Source: Seohaeicola_A nanhaiensis
GTDB lineage: Bacteria > Pseudomonadota > Alphaproteobacteria > Rhodobacterales > Rhodobacteraceae
Reading direction: 5' to 3'
Length of the DNA: 64,000 bases
Assembly (NCBI RefSeq): GCF_042654245.1
Contig: NZ_JBHSGI010000033.1
Span: 124,001 to 188,000 of the forward strand
Positions 24,531 to 33,302 of the stretch are shown here, in pieces. The notes beneath the pieces were generated by a model. It was not told where the DNA came from. It was given only the letters and a program-made list of their open reading frames with translations, and did not search any database. The translations under genes and the position numbers were made by a program. Position 1 is the first letter of the stretch. Each line of letters begins with the position of its first letter.

Positions 24531-26423
24531 TCAGGGTTTCGCGTAGCCGATGGTTTGCAGCGACTCGCGGATTTCGTCCAGGATGGCCGGGTCGTCGATG
24601 GTCGCCGGCATCTTGAACTCCTGATTGTCGGCGATCTTGACCATGGTCGCGCGCAGGATCTTGCCCGAGCGAGTCTTGGGCAGGCGGTCGACCACCACGG
24701 CCAGCTTGAAAGCGGCGACCGGGCCGATCTTGTCGCGCACCAGCTGGACGCATTCCTTGCAGATCTCGTCGTGCGGACGGTTCACGCCCTTGGTCAGGAT
24801 GACGAAGCCGACAGGGGCCTGGCCCTTGAGGTCGTCCGAGACGCCAATGACGGCGCATTCGGCGACATCGGGGTGCGAGGCAAGCACCTCTTCCATCGCG
24901 CCGGTCGAGAGACGGTGGCCGGCGACGTTGATGACGTCATCGGTGCGGGCCATGATGTAGAGATAGCCGTCTTCGTCGATCATCCCGGCGTCGCCCGTCT
25001 CGTAATAGCCGGGGAAGGTGGTGAGATAGGATTTCCTGAACCGCTCCTCGGCGTTCCAGAGGGTCGGCAGCGTGCCCGGGGGCAGCGGCAGCTTGACCGC
25101 GATGGCGCCGAGTTCGCCCGGCTTCATCTGTCGGCCGCCCTCGTCGAGGATCTGCACGTCATAGCCCGGCATCGCAACCGAGGGCGAGCCGATCTTGACC
25201 GGCAGCGCCTCGAGCCCGACGGGGTTTGCGGCAATGGACCAGCCGGTTTCGGTCTGCCACCAGTGGTCGATCACCGGGCGGTCGAGCACGCGCTGGGCCC
25301 ATTCGATGGTGTCCGGGTCGGCGCGTTCGCCGGCGAGGTAGAGCACCTTGAAGTTGGAGAGGTCGTATTTCTTGACGAATTCGCCCTTTGGATCCTCGCG
25401 CTTGACGGCGCGGATGGCGGTGGGGGCGGTGAAGAAGGACTTGACCTTGTGCTCGGCGATGACCCGCCAGAAGGTGCCGGCGTCGGGAGTGCCGACGGGC
25501 TTGCCCTCGAAGACGATGGTGGTGTTGCCATGCACCAGCGGGCCGTAGCAGATGTAGGAATGGCCGACGACCCAGCCCACGTCCGAGGCGGCCCAGAACA
25601 CGTCGCCGGGATCGACGTTGTAGATGTTCTTCATCGACCAGTTCAGCGCGACGAGGTGGCCGCCGGTGGGGCGCACCACGCCCTTGGGCGCGCCGGTGGT
25701 GCCCGAGGTGTAGAGGATATAGGCCGGGTGGCTGCCTTCGACCGGGACGCAGTCGGCGGGTTCGACGCCATATTGGAAGGCATGCCAGTCGACGTCGCGG
25801 CCTTCGATCAGTTTGGCGACTTCCTGTTCGCGCTGGAAGATCACGCAGAACTCGGGCTTGTGTTTCGCCTGCTCGATGGCGCCGTCCAGGAGGGGTTTGT
25901 AATGGACGACGCGGCCCGGTTCGAGACCGCAGGACGCGGCGATGATCGCCTTGGGCTGGCAGTCGTCGATACGCACGGCGAGTTCGTTCGCGGCAAAACC
26001 GCCGAAGACCACCGAGTGAACGGCGCCGATGCGCGAACAGGCGAGCATGGCTTCGAGCGCCTCGGGGACCATCGGCATGTAGATGATGACGCGGTCGCCC
26101 TTCTCGATGCCCTTTGCACGCAATGCCCCGGCCAGCGAGGCCACGCGGTTCTTGAGTTCGGCGAAGGTGATCTTGTGGACGGTGCCGGTGACCGGGCTGT
26201 CGTGGATGATCGCCACCTGGGCGCCGCGGCCGTTTTCGACGTGCCGGTCAACGGCGTTCCAGCAGGTGTTGACCAGACCGTCGTCGAACCAGGTGTAGAG
26301 CGGCGCGCGGCTGTCGTTCAGGGCGCGGGATGGGAAGCGGTCCCAGTCGATGGCTTTGGCCGCGTCGAGCCAGAAAGCTTCGGGATCCGCCTTCCAGGCC
26401 GCGTAAACGCTTTTGTAACTCAT
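24531..26423 (-). CDS. prpE: Propionate--CoA ligase (acetyl-CoA synthetase family)
   Basis: Activates propionate to propionyl-CoA through an acyl-AMP. At 630 aa it matches PrpE in length. Core motifs are YILYTSGTTGAPKGV (P-loop), ASDVGWVVGHSYICYGPL, WWQTETGW, YYETGDAG, and KTRSGKILRATM with the catalytic, acetylatable lysine. The stretch NWSMKNIYNVDPGDVFWAAS and the early DSRAPLYTWFDDGLVNTCWN are closer to PrpE than to Acs in my judgement; acetate may also be used. AGGAGGAGGG before the ATG indicates strong translation. The 385 bases upstream are described separately. Confidence 0.9.
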   Translation of the reverse strand: MSYKSVYAAWKADPEAFWLDAAKAIDWDRFPSRALNDSRAPLYTWFDDGLVNTCWNAVDRHVENGRGAQVAIIHDSPVTGTVHKITFAELKNRVASLAGALRAKGIEKGDRVIIYMPMVPEALEAMLACSRIGAVHSVVFGGFAANELAVRIDDCQPKAIIAASCGLEPGRVVHYKPLLDGAIEQAKHKPEFCVIFQREQEVAKLIEGRDVDWHAFQYGVEPADCVPVEGSHPAYILYTSGTTGAPKGVVRPTGGHLVALNWSMKNIYNVDPGDVFWAASDVGWVVGHSYICYGPLVHGNTTIVFEGKPVGTPDAGTFWRVIAEHKVKSFFTAPTAIRAVKREDPKGEFVKKYDLSNFKVLYLAGERADPDTIEWAQRVLDRPVIDHWWQTETGWSIAANPVGLEALPVKIGSPSVAMPGYDVQILDEGGRQMKPGELGAIAVKLPLPPGTLPTLWNAEERFRKSYLTTFPGYYETGDAGMIDEDGYLYIMARTDDVINVAGHRLSTGAMEEVLASHPDVAECAVIGVSDDLKGQAPVGFVILTKGVNRPHDEICKECVQLVRDKIGPVAAFKLAVVVDRLPKTRSGKILRATMVKIADNQEFKMPATIDDPAILDEIRESLQTIGYAKP

Positions 26424-26599
26424 ATGTCCCTCCTCCTGACAAATCGCTTTTCGGCGTTGATGCGGCGCGCGCTTCTTCCGCGCAAGGGCTGAACCTGCGC
26501 CGCGTTGCCGCTGTTTGCGCCAACAGGGTGAGAATGTCGCGCCATTCCTGACGCTTGGGCAGGCAATTTCCCTGCAATCGTCCGGCCATGATTCAAAAG

Positions 26600-26613
26600 C
26601 GACACATGTGTCG
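26600..26613. promoter_or_regulatory. 14-bp perfect palindrome upstream of prpE, possible operator
   Basis: CGACACATGTGTCG is a perfect palindrome 177 bases upstream of the prpE start. It is suited to binding a dimeric repressor or activator. No known regulator motif is recognised. Confidence 0.4.
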
Positions 26614-26649
26614 GAAATTTACCTGCCGGTGATTCGCTGGCGGGATACC

Positions 26650-26806
26650 TGCGCTGAGAGGGTGCCAATGGCATCTCTTGCTTTCACAGGGGGAGCGCCC
26701 GGGATCGGGCGAAAACCGAACCCCCGTTTGGCGGCGGAACAGCCGAAGAAGTAACCTCCAACTGTTTCCCTCGCCGCCGCGTGGCTGAACCCCACGCGGC
26801 GGTTTT
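26650..26806 (+). ncRNA. Candidate structured small RNA in the prpE-maeB gap
   Basis: Read rightward, this gene-free stretch has four hairpins in series: CGCCCG/CGGGCG at about 26696-26711, CCGAAC/GTTTGG at 26716-26731, CGGC/GCCG at about 26733-26745, and a strong terminator at 26774-26806. No open frame on this strand looks coding. A series of stems ending in a terminator fits a small RNA of up to about 150 nt. The 5' end is a guess, and no convincing promoter is seen. The same DNA could instead be the 3' end of the leftward maeB mRNA. Confidence 0.35.
26774..26806 (+). terminator. Rho-independent terminator, rightward
   Basis: An 11-bp perfect stem (26774-26784 with 26792-26802), a 7-base loop, then TTTT at 26803-26806. 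The T-run is on the rightward strand, yet both flanking genes run left. It may end an unannotated rightward transcript, or work without a T-run as the maeB end, as it begins 2 bases past the maeB stop. Confidence 0.75.
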
Positions 26807-26808
26807 GC

Positions 26809-29082
26809 TTATCCGTATTGTGCCACCGGTGTGCCGGCGATGGCAGCCATGTTGAGCAGGCCGCGCGCGGTGATCGAGGACGAGACGATGTGCGCCTTGT
26901 TGCCCATCCCCATCAGGATCGGGCCGACCTCGAGCCCGCCGGCGCGCATTTTGAGGATGTTGCGCACGCCGCTGGCCGCGTCGGCATGGGCGAAGACCAG
27001 CACGTTGGCCGCGCCCTCCATCCGGCTGTTCGGGAAGATCCGCGCGCGCAGTTCGGGATCGAGCGCACTGTCGACGTTCATCTCGCCTTCGTAGACGAAG
27101 CCGCGCGGTTCGGAGTCCAGCAGGGCGAGCGCGTCGCGCACGCGCTGACCCGAGCTTTCGGTCTGGTTGCCGAATTGCGACTGCGAACACATCGCGACCT
27201 TGGGCTCCAGCCCGAAGCGGCGGACGTGGCGGGCGGCGCCGATGGCGATCAGGGCCAGCTGTTCCGGCGAGGGGGCATGGTTGACATGCGTGTCGGCGAT
27301 GAACAGCGGGCCGTCTTCCAGGATCATCAGGCTGAGCGCGCCCTGCGGATGCAGGCCGCCCGTGCCCAGCACCTGCGTGACGTAGTTCAGGTGCCAGCGG
27401 TATTCGCCGAAGGTGCCGCAGATCATGCTGTCGGCGTCGCCGCGATGCACCATGATGGCGCCGATGGCGGTGGTATTGGTGCGCATGACCGCCTTGGCGA
27501 GATCGGGCGTGACCCCGCGCCGTTGCATGACTTCGTGGTAGGAGGACCAATAGTCGTAATACCGGGGGTCGTTCTCGGGGTTGACCAGTTCGAAATCCCG
27601 GCCCGGGCGGACGTCGAGCCCGAAACGTTCGCAGCGCTGTTCGATCACCTCGGGCCGGCCGATCAGGATCGGGGTCTCGGTGGTTTCCTCCAGGATCGCC
27701 TGGGCCGCACGCAGGACGCGCTCGTCCTCGCCCTCGGTGAAGACGATCCTGCGCGAGGCGGCGCGGGCGGCGTCGAAGACCGGGCGCATGAGCAGGGCCG
27801 AGCGGAAGACCGTCTGTTTCAGCTTCGCGGCATAGGCGTCCAGATCCTCGATGGGTCGGGTGGCCACGCCGGTTTCCATTGCGGCGCGCGCGACCGAGGT
27901 GGACACCACCGCCATGAGGCGTGGGTCGAAGGGCTTGGGGATCAGATAGTCGGCGCCGAAGGTCAGCTGTTCGCCCCGATAGGCGGCCGCCGCCTCGGCG
28001 CTGGTGGTGGCGCGGGCCAGCTGGGCGATGCCGTCGATGCAGGCGATCTCCATCTCGTCGTTGATCTCGGTCGCGCCCACGTCCAGCGCGCCGCGGAAGA
28101 TGAAGGGGAAGCAGAGGACGTTGTTGACCTGGTTTGGGAAATCGCTGCGCCCGGTGGCGATGATCGCATCGGGCGCGGCCTCGCGCGCGAGGTCGGGCAG
28201 GATTTCGGGCGTCGGATTGGCCAGGGCAAAGATCACCGGGCGGGAGGCCATCTGGCGCACCATGTCGGGGGTCAGCACGCCGGGGCCCGACAGGCCGAGG
28301 AAGAGGTCGGCGCCACCGATCACCTCGGCCAGGGTGCGCTTGTCGGTCTTCTGCGCGAAGGCGGCCTTTTGCGGGTTCATGTCCTCAGCACGGCCTTCGT
28401 AGACCACGCCGTGGATGTCGCAGAGCCAGACGTTCTCGCGCCGCACGCCGAGCTTGAGCAGCATGTTGAGGCAGGCGATGCCCGCCGCGCCGCCGCCGGT
28501 GGAGACGACCTTGACGTCCTCGAAGGCCTTGTTCGCGACGAAGAGCGCGTTCTTGGCCGCGGCTCCGACCACGATGGCGGTGCCGTGCTGGTCGTCGTGG
28601 AAGACGGGAATGTTCATCCGCTCGCGGCAGAGCTTTTCGACGATGAAGCAGTCGGGCGCCTTGATGTCTTCGAGGTTGATCGCGCCGAAGGTCGGTTCGA
28701 GAGAGCAGACGATCTCGGCCAGTTTCACCGGGTCGGATTCGTTCAACTCGATGTCGAAGCAGTCGATGCCGGCGAATTTCTTGAAGAGGACGGCCTTGCC
28801 TTCCATCACCGGCTTGGAGGCGAGCGCGCCGATGTTGCCAAGCCCGAGGACGGCGGTGCCGTTCGACACGACGCCGACCAAATTGCCGCGCGTGGTGTAG
28901 CGGGCGGCGTTGGCGGGATCGGCCTTGATCTCCAGGCAGGCCTCGGCGACGCCGGGCGAATAGGCGCGGGCCAGATCGCGGCCGTTGGCCAGCGGCTTGG
29001 TGGCGCGGATCTCGAGCTTTCCGGGCTTGGGAAACTCGTGATACATGAGCGCGGCCTGGCGCGTGTTCTGGCTTTCCGTCAC
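26809..29082 (-). CDS. maeB: NADP-dependent malic enzyme fused to phosphotransacetylase-like domain
   Basis: Converts malate to pyruvate and CO2 with NADPH formation. Its 757 aa have the MaeB layout: a malic enzyme N-terminal domain (residues about 20-160, with YSPGVAEACLEIKAD), the NAD(P)-binding domain (GAAAKNALFVANK, STGGGAAGIACLNMLLKLG, LANPTPEILPDLA), and a phosphotransacetylase-like C-terminal domain from about residue 440 (RIVFTEGEDERVLRAAQAI, MCSQSQFGNQ). In such fusions the C-terminal domain usually regulates, for example through acetyl-CoA, and lacks transferase activity. A palindromic operator candidate lies 24 bases upstream of the start. Confidence 0.95.
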   Translation of the reverse strand: MTESQNTRQAALMYHEFPKPGKLEIRATKPLANGRDLARAYSPGVAEACLEIKADPANAARYTTRGNLVGVVSNGTAVLGLGNIGALASKPVMEGKAVLFKKFAGIDCFDIELNESDPVKLAEIVCSLEPTFGAINLEDIKAPDCFIVEKLCRERMNIPVFHDDQHGTAIVVGAAAKNALFVANKAFEDVKVVSTGGGAAGIACLNMLLKLGVRRENVWLCDIHGVVYEGRAEDMNPQKAAFAQKTDKRTLAEVIGGADLFLGLSGPGVLTPDMVRQMASRPVIFALANPTPEILPDLAREAAPDAIIATGRSDFPNQVNNVLCFPFIFRGALDVGATEINDEMEIACIDGIAQLARATTSAEAAAAYRGEQLTFGADYLIPKPFDPRLMAVVSTSVARAAMETGVATRPIEDLDAYAAKLKQTVFRSALLMRPVFDAARAASRRIVFTEGEDERVLRAAQAILEETTETPILIGRPEVIEQRCERFGLDVRPGRDFELVNPENDPRYYDYWSSYHEVMQRRGVTPDLAKAVMRTNTTAIGAIMVHRGDADSMICGTFGEYRWHLNYVTQVLGTGGLHPQGALSLMILEDGPLFIADTHVNHAPSPEQLALIAIGAARHVRRFGLEPKVAMCSQSQFGNQTESSGQRVRDALALLDSEPRGFVYEGEMNVDSALDPELRARIFPNSRMEGAANVLVFAHADAASGVRNILKMRAGGLEVGPILMGMGNKAHIVSSSITARGLLNMAAIAGTPVAQYG

Positions 29083-29105
29083 GGCTGTTTCCCCTCTTCG
29101 CGAAT

Positions 29106-29125
29106 ATAGTTCAGCGTTAAACTAT
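29106..29125. promoter_or_regulatory. Imperfect palindrome before maeB, LacI-type operator shape
   Basis: ATAGTTCAGCGTTAAACTAT is an inverted repeat with 8-base arms and one arm mismatch, centred on a GCGT core. It stands 24 bases upstream of maeB. The central CG and AGTT/AACT arms resemble LacI-family operators. Regulator and effect are unknown. Confidence 0.4.
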
Positions 29126-29232
29126 CTCCTGCCCGGAGGACAGGGAACTTTTTGAATCCGTTGTCCGCCGGGCCGTTCTTGCTATTTTTCCTGCGCCCGG
29201 TCACTATTTTTCGACAAGCGGAGTTGAGTGTC

Positions 29233-30324
29233 ATGAGCGATACCATAGCCGAGATACGGCTGCCCACGGAAGAATTGCGCGACGATATCCCCTTTTATAC
29301 GAAAACCCTGGGGATGCGGCTGGACATGATCTATCCGGCCGACGATCCGTCGACCGCGGTCTTCTCGGGGCACGGGCTGCGGCTGCGGATCGAGAAGGGC
29401 GCGCCCGAGGCGCCGGGCACGCTGCGGATCCTGACGGAAGACCCCGAGGGCTTTGCCAAGGGGCAGCGCGTTCTGGTGGCGCCGAACGGCACGCGGGTCG
29501 AGATCGAGGAGCGCCATCCGCCGGTGGTCATGCCCCGGACCGAGCACGCCTTTGTTGTGCGCCGGCTGGCCGATCAGGCGCCCTGGATCATCGGGCGGGC
29601 GGGGATGCAGTATCGCGACCTGATCCCCTCTCGGCTGGGCGGGTCGATCATCGCCAGTCACATCCGCATCCCGGACGGCGGGCCGGTGCCGGACATGGTG
29701 CATTATCACAAGGTCGGCTTTCAGCTGATCTTCTGCGTCAACGGCTGGGTGGACGTGGTTTATGAAGACCAAGGACCGAAGATGCGGCTGACGCCGGGGG
29801 ATTGCTTCATCCAGCCGCCGGAGATCCGGCACCGTGTGCTGGAGGCCAGCGACAATGTGCAGGTGATCGAGATCGGCGTGCCGGCCGAGCATGTAACCGA
29901 GATCGACCACGACATGACGCTGCCGACCCCGCACCTGCGCCCCGAGCGGGAATGGCAGGGCCAGCGGTTCGTCTACAACACGGCGGCGGGCGCCGAGTGG
30001 GCACCGTTCCGCCTGCCGGGCTTTGTCGCGCGTGATACCACGATTGCCGCCAATACCAGGGGCGTGGCCGGGGTCATGGTGGTGCGCAGGGGCGAGGGTG
30101 CGCCGCAATGGGCGGTGCACGACACCGACATCCTGTTCACCTACGTGATGGAGGGGGATGTGACGCTGGAGGGCGAGGGCAAGGACCCATACCGGCTGAC
30201 CAAGGGCGATGCCTTCGTGATCCCGCCGGGGATGAAGACGCGGCTGTCCGAGGCGAGCGGTGACTTGGAGCTTCTGGAGGTCAGCCTGCCGGGGACATTC
30301 AAAACGGAGGTAATCGCGTCATGA
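29233..30324 (+). CDS. Three-domain VOC plus double-cupin protein, first gene of nucleoside operon
   Basis: A 363-residue protein. Residues about 1-95 look like a glyoxalase/VOC half (IAEIRLPTEELRDDIPFYTK, then TLGMRLDMIYPADDPS). Then come two cupin barrels: the first with DMVHYHKVGFQLIFCVNGW and LTPGDCFIQPPEIRHRVLEA, the second with DTDILFTYVMEGDVTLEGEG and LTKGDAFVIPPGMKTRLSEA. The first cupin keeps His residues suited to metal binding; the second keeps few. Its stop overlaps the cdd start (ATGA), so it is translationally coupled to pyrimidine salvage. The function is unknown; it may sense or isomerise a sugar or nucleoside. Confidence 0.85.
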   Translation: MSDTIAEIRLPTEELRDDIPFYTKTLGMRLDMIYPADDPSTAVFSGHGLRLRIEKGAPEAPGTLRILTEDPEGFAKGQRVLVAPNGTRVEIEERHPPVVMPRTEHAFVVRRLADQAPWIIGRAGMQYRDLIPSRLGGSIIASHIRIPDGGPVPDMVHYHKVGFQLIFCVNGWVDVVYEDQGPKMRLTPGDCFIQPPEIRHRVLEASDNVQVIEIGVPAEHVTEIDHDMTLPTPHLRPEREWQGQRFVYNTAAGAEWAPFRLPGFVARDTTIAANTRGVAGVMVVRRGEGAPQWAVHDTDILFTYVMEGDVTLEGEGKDPYRLTKGDAFVIPPGMKTRLSEASGDLELLEVSLPGTFKTEVIAS

Positions 30325-30713
30325 CCCTGCGGGATGCCGCCATCGCCGTGCGCGAGAATGCCCATGCGCCCTATTCCAACTTCAAGGTGGGCGCGGCGAT
30401 CCGCGCGGCCTCGGGGACCGTCTATGTCGGCTGCAATGTCGAGAATGTCGCCTATCCCGAGGGCACCTGTGCCGAGGCCGGGGCCATCGCAGCGATGTGC
30501 GCGGCGGGCGAGTATGAGATTGCCGAGGTCTATGTGATCGCGGCCTCGCCCTCTCCCGTGCCGCCCTGCGGCGGCTGCCGGCAGAAGCTGGCGGAATTCG
30601 GGAAGAGTGCGGTGCCGGTGACGCTGGCCACGACCGCGGGGGCGGAACTGGCGACCAGCATCGGTGCGCTGTTGCCGGGCGCCTTTGGCGCGGGCCACAT
30701 GGAAGGCAGCTGA
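30321..30713 (+). CDS. cdd: Cytidine deaminase
   Basis: Deaminates cytidine and deoxycytidine to uridine and deoxyuridine. At 130 aa it is the short homotetrameric type. Motifs: HAPYSNFKVGAAIRA for substrate binding, CNVENVAYPEGTCAEAGAI with the zinc Cys and catalytic Glu, and PPCGGCRQKLAEF with the two other zinc cysteines. The start overlaps the upstream cupin gene by 4 bases, and deoA begins 3 bases after its stop, so it lies inside a tight operon. Confidence 0.95.
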   Translation: MTLRDAAIAVRENAHAPYSNFKVGAAIRAASGTVYVGCNVENVAYPEGTCAEAGAIAAMCAAGEYEIAEVYVIAASPSPVPPCGGCRQKLAEFGKSAVPVTLATTAGAELATSIGALLPGAFGAGHMEGS

Positions 30714-30716
30714 CTT

Positions 30717-32021
30717 TTGGATGCCCGGACGATCATCACCAAGCTTCGGCGTCACGAGGTGCCGACGACCGACGAATTGCGCTGGTTCGCGCAAGGTCTG
30801 GCGGATCGCAGCGTAAGCGACGCGCAGGCCGGGGCATTTGCCATGGCGGTCTGCATGGGGAGCCTGGGGACCGAGGGTCGCGCCGCGCTGACGCTGGCGA
30901 TGCGCGACAGCGGGCAAGTGATGCGCTGGCGGCTGCCGGGGCCGGTCATCGACAAGCATTCGACCGGCGGCGTGGGAGACTGCGTTTCGCTGGTCCTCGC
31001 GCCGGCGCTGGCGGCTTGCGGCGGCTATGTCCCGATGATCTCGGGGCGCGGACTGGGGCACACCGGGGGGACGCTGGACAAGCTCGAGTCGATCCCCGGC
31101 TTTGCGACCATGCTGGGCCGCGAGCGGCTGAGCGAGGTGGTGGCGAAGACCGGCTGCGCCATCGTCGGGGCGACGGCGGATATCGCGCCTGCCGACAAGC
31201 GGCTTTATGCGATCCGGGACGTCACCGCGACGGTTGAAAGCCTCGATCTGATCACCGCGTCGATCCTGTCGAAGAAGCTGGCGGCCAGCCCGGATGCGCT
31301 GGTGCTGGACGTCAAGGTCGGCTCGGGCGCCTTCATGAAGTCGCCGGAGGAGGCCCGGGCGCTGGCGGTGGCCCTGACCGAGACGGCGACGGCTGCGGGC
31401 TGCAAGACAACGGCGGTGATCAGCGACATGAGCCAGCCGCTGGTGCCGGCGCTGGGCAATGCGCTGGAGGTTGCGGAGGTGATGAAGGTGCTGACCGGCG
31501 AGGCGTCGGGCCCGCTGGTGCAGATCTGCGTGGCGCTGGGCGGTGTGCTGCTGGCCGATGCGGGGATGGCGGCGGATGTTCAAGAGGGCGCCGACCGGGT
31601 CGCGGCGACGCTGAGCAGCGGGCAGGCGGCCGAGCGGTTCGGGCGCATGGTGGCCGCGCAGGGCGGGCCGCTGCGATTCGTGCAGGACTGGGCGCGCTTC
31701 CTGCCCGAGGCGAATGTGATCCGCGAGGTGGCCGCGCCGCGTGCGGGCCATGTCGCGGCGATCGACGGCGAGGCACTGGGGCTGGCGGTGGTGGCGCTGG
31801 GCGGCGGGCGGCAGGTGGAAAGCGATGTCATCAACCCCGCGGTCGGGCTGAGCGGGCTGGTGCGGCTGGGCGAGAAGGTCGCCAAGGGCCAGCCGCTGGT
31901 ACAGATCCATGCCGCGCGCGAGGACAGCGCGCTGGCGGCGGAACGCGCCGTGCTGAGGGCGATCACCCTGTCGGAGGAGGCACCGGTGCTGCCCGACCTG
32001 ATCCGCGAGCGGATCGGCTGA
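30717..32021 (+). CDS. deoA: Thymidine phosphorylase
   Basis: Splits thymidine or deoxyuridine into base and 2-deoxyribose 1-phosphate. Its 434 aa show KHSTGGVGDCVSLVLAPAL and the family signature SGRGLGHTGGTLDKLESIPG, then SKKLAASPDALVLDVKVGSG, and the C-terminal glycine-rich domain. The start is a TTG three bases after cdd. The last base of its stop is the first base of the deoB ATG (TGATG). The product passes directly to DeoB. No deoC is seen nearby. Confidence 0.95.
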   Translation: MDARTIITKLRRHEVPTTDELRWFAQGLADRSVSDAQAGAFAMAVCMGSLGTEGRAALTLAMRDSGQVMRWRLPGPVIDKHSTGGVGDCVSLVLAPALAACGGYVPMISGRGLGHTGGTLDKLESIPGFATMLGRERLSEVVAKTGCAIVGATADIAPADKRLYAIRDVTATVESLDLITASILSKKLAASPDALVLDVKVGSGAFMKSPEEARALAVALTETATAAGCKTTAVISDMSQPLVPALGNALEVAEVMKVLTGEASGPLVQICVALGGVLLADAGMAADVQEGADRVAATLSSGQAAERFGRMVAAQGGPLRFVQDWARFLPEANVIREVAAPRAGHVAAIDGEALGLAVVALGGGRQVESDVINPAVGLSGLVRLGEKVAKGQPLVQIHAAREDSALAAERAVLRAITLSEEAPVLPDLIRERIG

Positions 32022-33229
32022 TGGCGCGGGCCTTCCTTGTGGTGATGGACAGCGTCGGCATCGGCGGCGCGCCGGATGCCGGGCGGTTCTTCAATGGCGC
32101 GGTGCCGGATACCGGGGCCAATACGCTGGGCCATATCGCGCAGGCCTGTGCCGGGGGCCGGGCCGAGGCGGGGCGCAGCGGGCCGTTGCGCGTGCCCAAC
32201 CTCGCGGCGCTGGGGCTGGGCAAGGCGGTGCGGCTGGCCTCGAAGCTGGACATCGGGCTGACGGGGCCGGTGACGGGGCGGTGGGGCGCGGCGACAGAGC
32301 AGTCGCCGGGCAAGGATACTCCCTCGGGTCACTGGGAACTGGCCGGGCTGGTGGTGCCCTGGGACTGGACCTATTTCCCCGACACCGTGCCGGCCTTTCC
32401 GGAGGATCTGGCGCGACGCGCGGCCGAGGCGGCGGGGAGCGAGGGTATTCTGGGCAACTGCCACGCCTCGGGGACCGAGATCATCGCGCGGCTTGGGGCC
32501 GAGCACATGCGGAGCGGCTGGCCGATCTGCTATACCTCGGCCGACAGCGTGTTTCAGATCGCCGCGCATGAGCAGAGCTTTGGCCTCGACCGCCTGTATG
32601 CGATGTGCGAGGCGCTGGCGCCGCATCTGCACGCGATGAAGGTCGGCCGGGTGATCGCGCGGCCCTTCACCGGATCGCCCGAGGCCGGGTTCACCCGCAC
32701 GACGAACCGGCACGACTATGCGATCCGCCCGCCGGCACCGGTGCTGACGAACTGGGTGCAGGACGCGGGCCGCCGGGTGCATGCGGTGGGCAAGATCGGC
32801 GACATCTTCTCGATGGAGGGGATAGACACCCTGTCCAAGGGCGGCGATGCGGAGCTGATGGATCACCTCGCGCGGCTGGTGGACGAAGCGGAGGAGGGCA
32901 GCCTGACCTTCGCCAATTTCGTCGAGTTCGACAGCCTTTATGGTCACCGACGCGACGTTTCGGGCTATGCCCGTGCGCTGGAATGGTTCGATGCGCGCAT
33001 CGGCGCGCTGGTGGAGCGGCTGCGGCCGGGCGATCTGATGGTGCTGACTGCAGATCATGGCAACGATCCAAGCTGGACCGGCAGCGATCACACGCGCGAA
33101 CGGGTGCCGGTGCTGTGCGCGGGCGTCGGGGCGGGGTCAGTCGGGCAGGTCGGTTTCACCGATGTCGCGGCGAGCATCGCCGCGCATCTGGGCGTGGCGG
33201 AGCGGGGGCCGGGGCGGAGTTTTCTCTAG
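32021..33229 (+). CDS. deoB: Phosphopentomutase
   Basis: Interconverts (deoxy)ribose 1-phosphate and 5-phosphate. Alkaline-phosphatase-fold metalloenzyme of 402 aa with RAFLVVMDSVGIGGAPDA at the N-terminus (first metal Asp), GKDTPSGHWELAG with the phosphorylated Thr, and TADHGNDPSWTGSDHTRE with metal ligands near the C-terminus. It overlaps deoA by one base. It makes deoxyribose 5-phosphate for an aldolase encoded elsewhere. Confidence 0.95.
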   Translation: MARAFLVVMDSVGIGGAPDAGRFFNGAVPDTGANTLGHIAQACAGGRAEAGRSGPLRVPNLAALGLGKAVRLASKLDIGLTGPVTGRWGAATEQSPGKDTPSGHWELAGLVVPWDWTYFPDTVPAFPEDLARRAAEAAGSEGILGNCHASGTEIIARLGAEHMRSGWPICYTSADSVFQIAAHEQSFGLDRLYAMCEALAPHLHAMKVGRVIARPFTGSPEAGFTRTTNRHDYAIRPPAPVLTNWVQDAGRRVHAVGKIGDIFSMEGIDTLSKGGDAELMDHLARLVDEAEEGSLTFANFVEFDSLYGHRRDVSGYARALEWFDARIGALVERLRPGDLMVLTADHGNDPSWTGSDHTRERVPVLCAGVGAGSVGQVGFTDVAASIAAHLGVAERGPGRSFL

Positions 33230-33302
33230 CCGGTCGGCAGGGCGCTTGCCCTTCCTCCGCGAGCGGCCCAAAAGGAAACGGAGCTGGAAACGGAGCGCTG
33301 CC

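Noticed and set aside
26650..26680. TPP riboswitch, suggested by GCTGAGAGGG
   Set aside because: The second conserved part of the THI box is missing, and the downstream genes are not thiamine genes.
26818..29109. Very long open frame (763 codons) opposite maeB, and similar frames opposite smc, prpE, pyrD and others
   Set aside because: Mirror frames arise from the GC-rich third codon positions of real genes. The translations are rich in Ala, Arg, Gly and His with no domain pattern, and the opposite strand has clear homology motifs.
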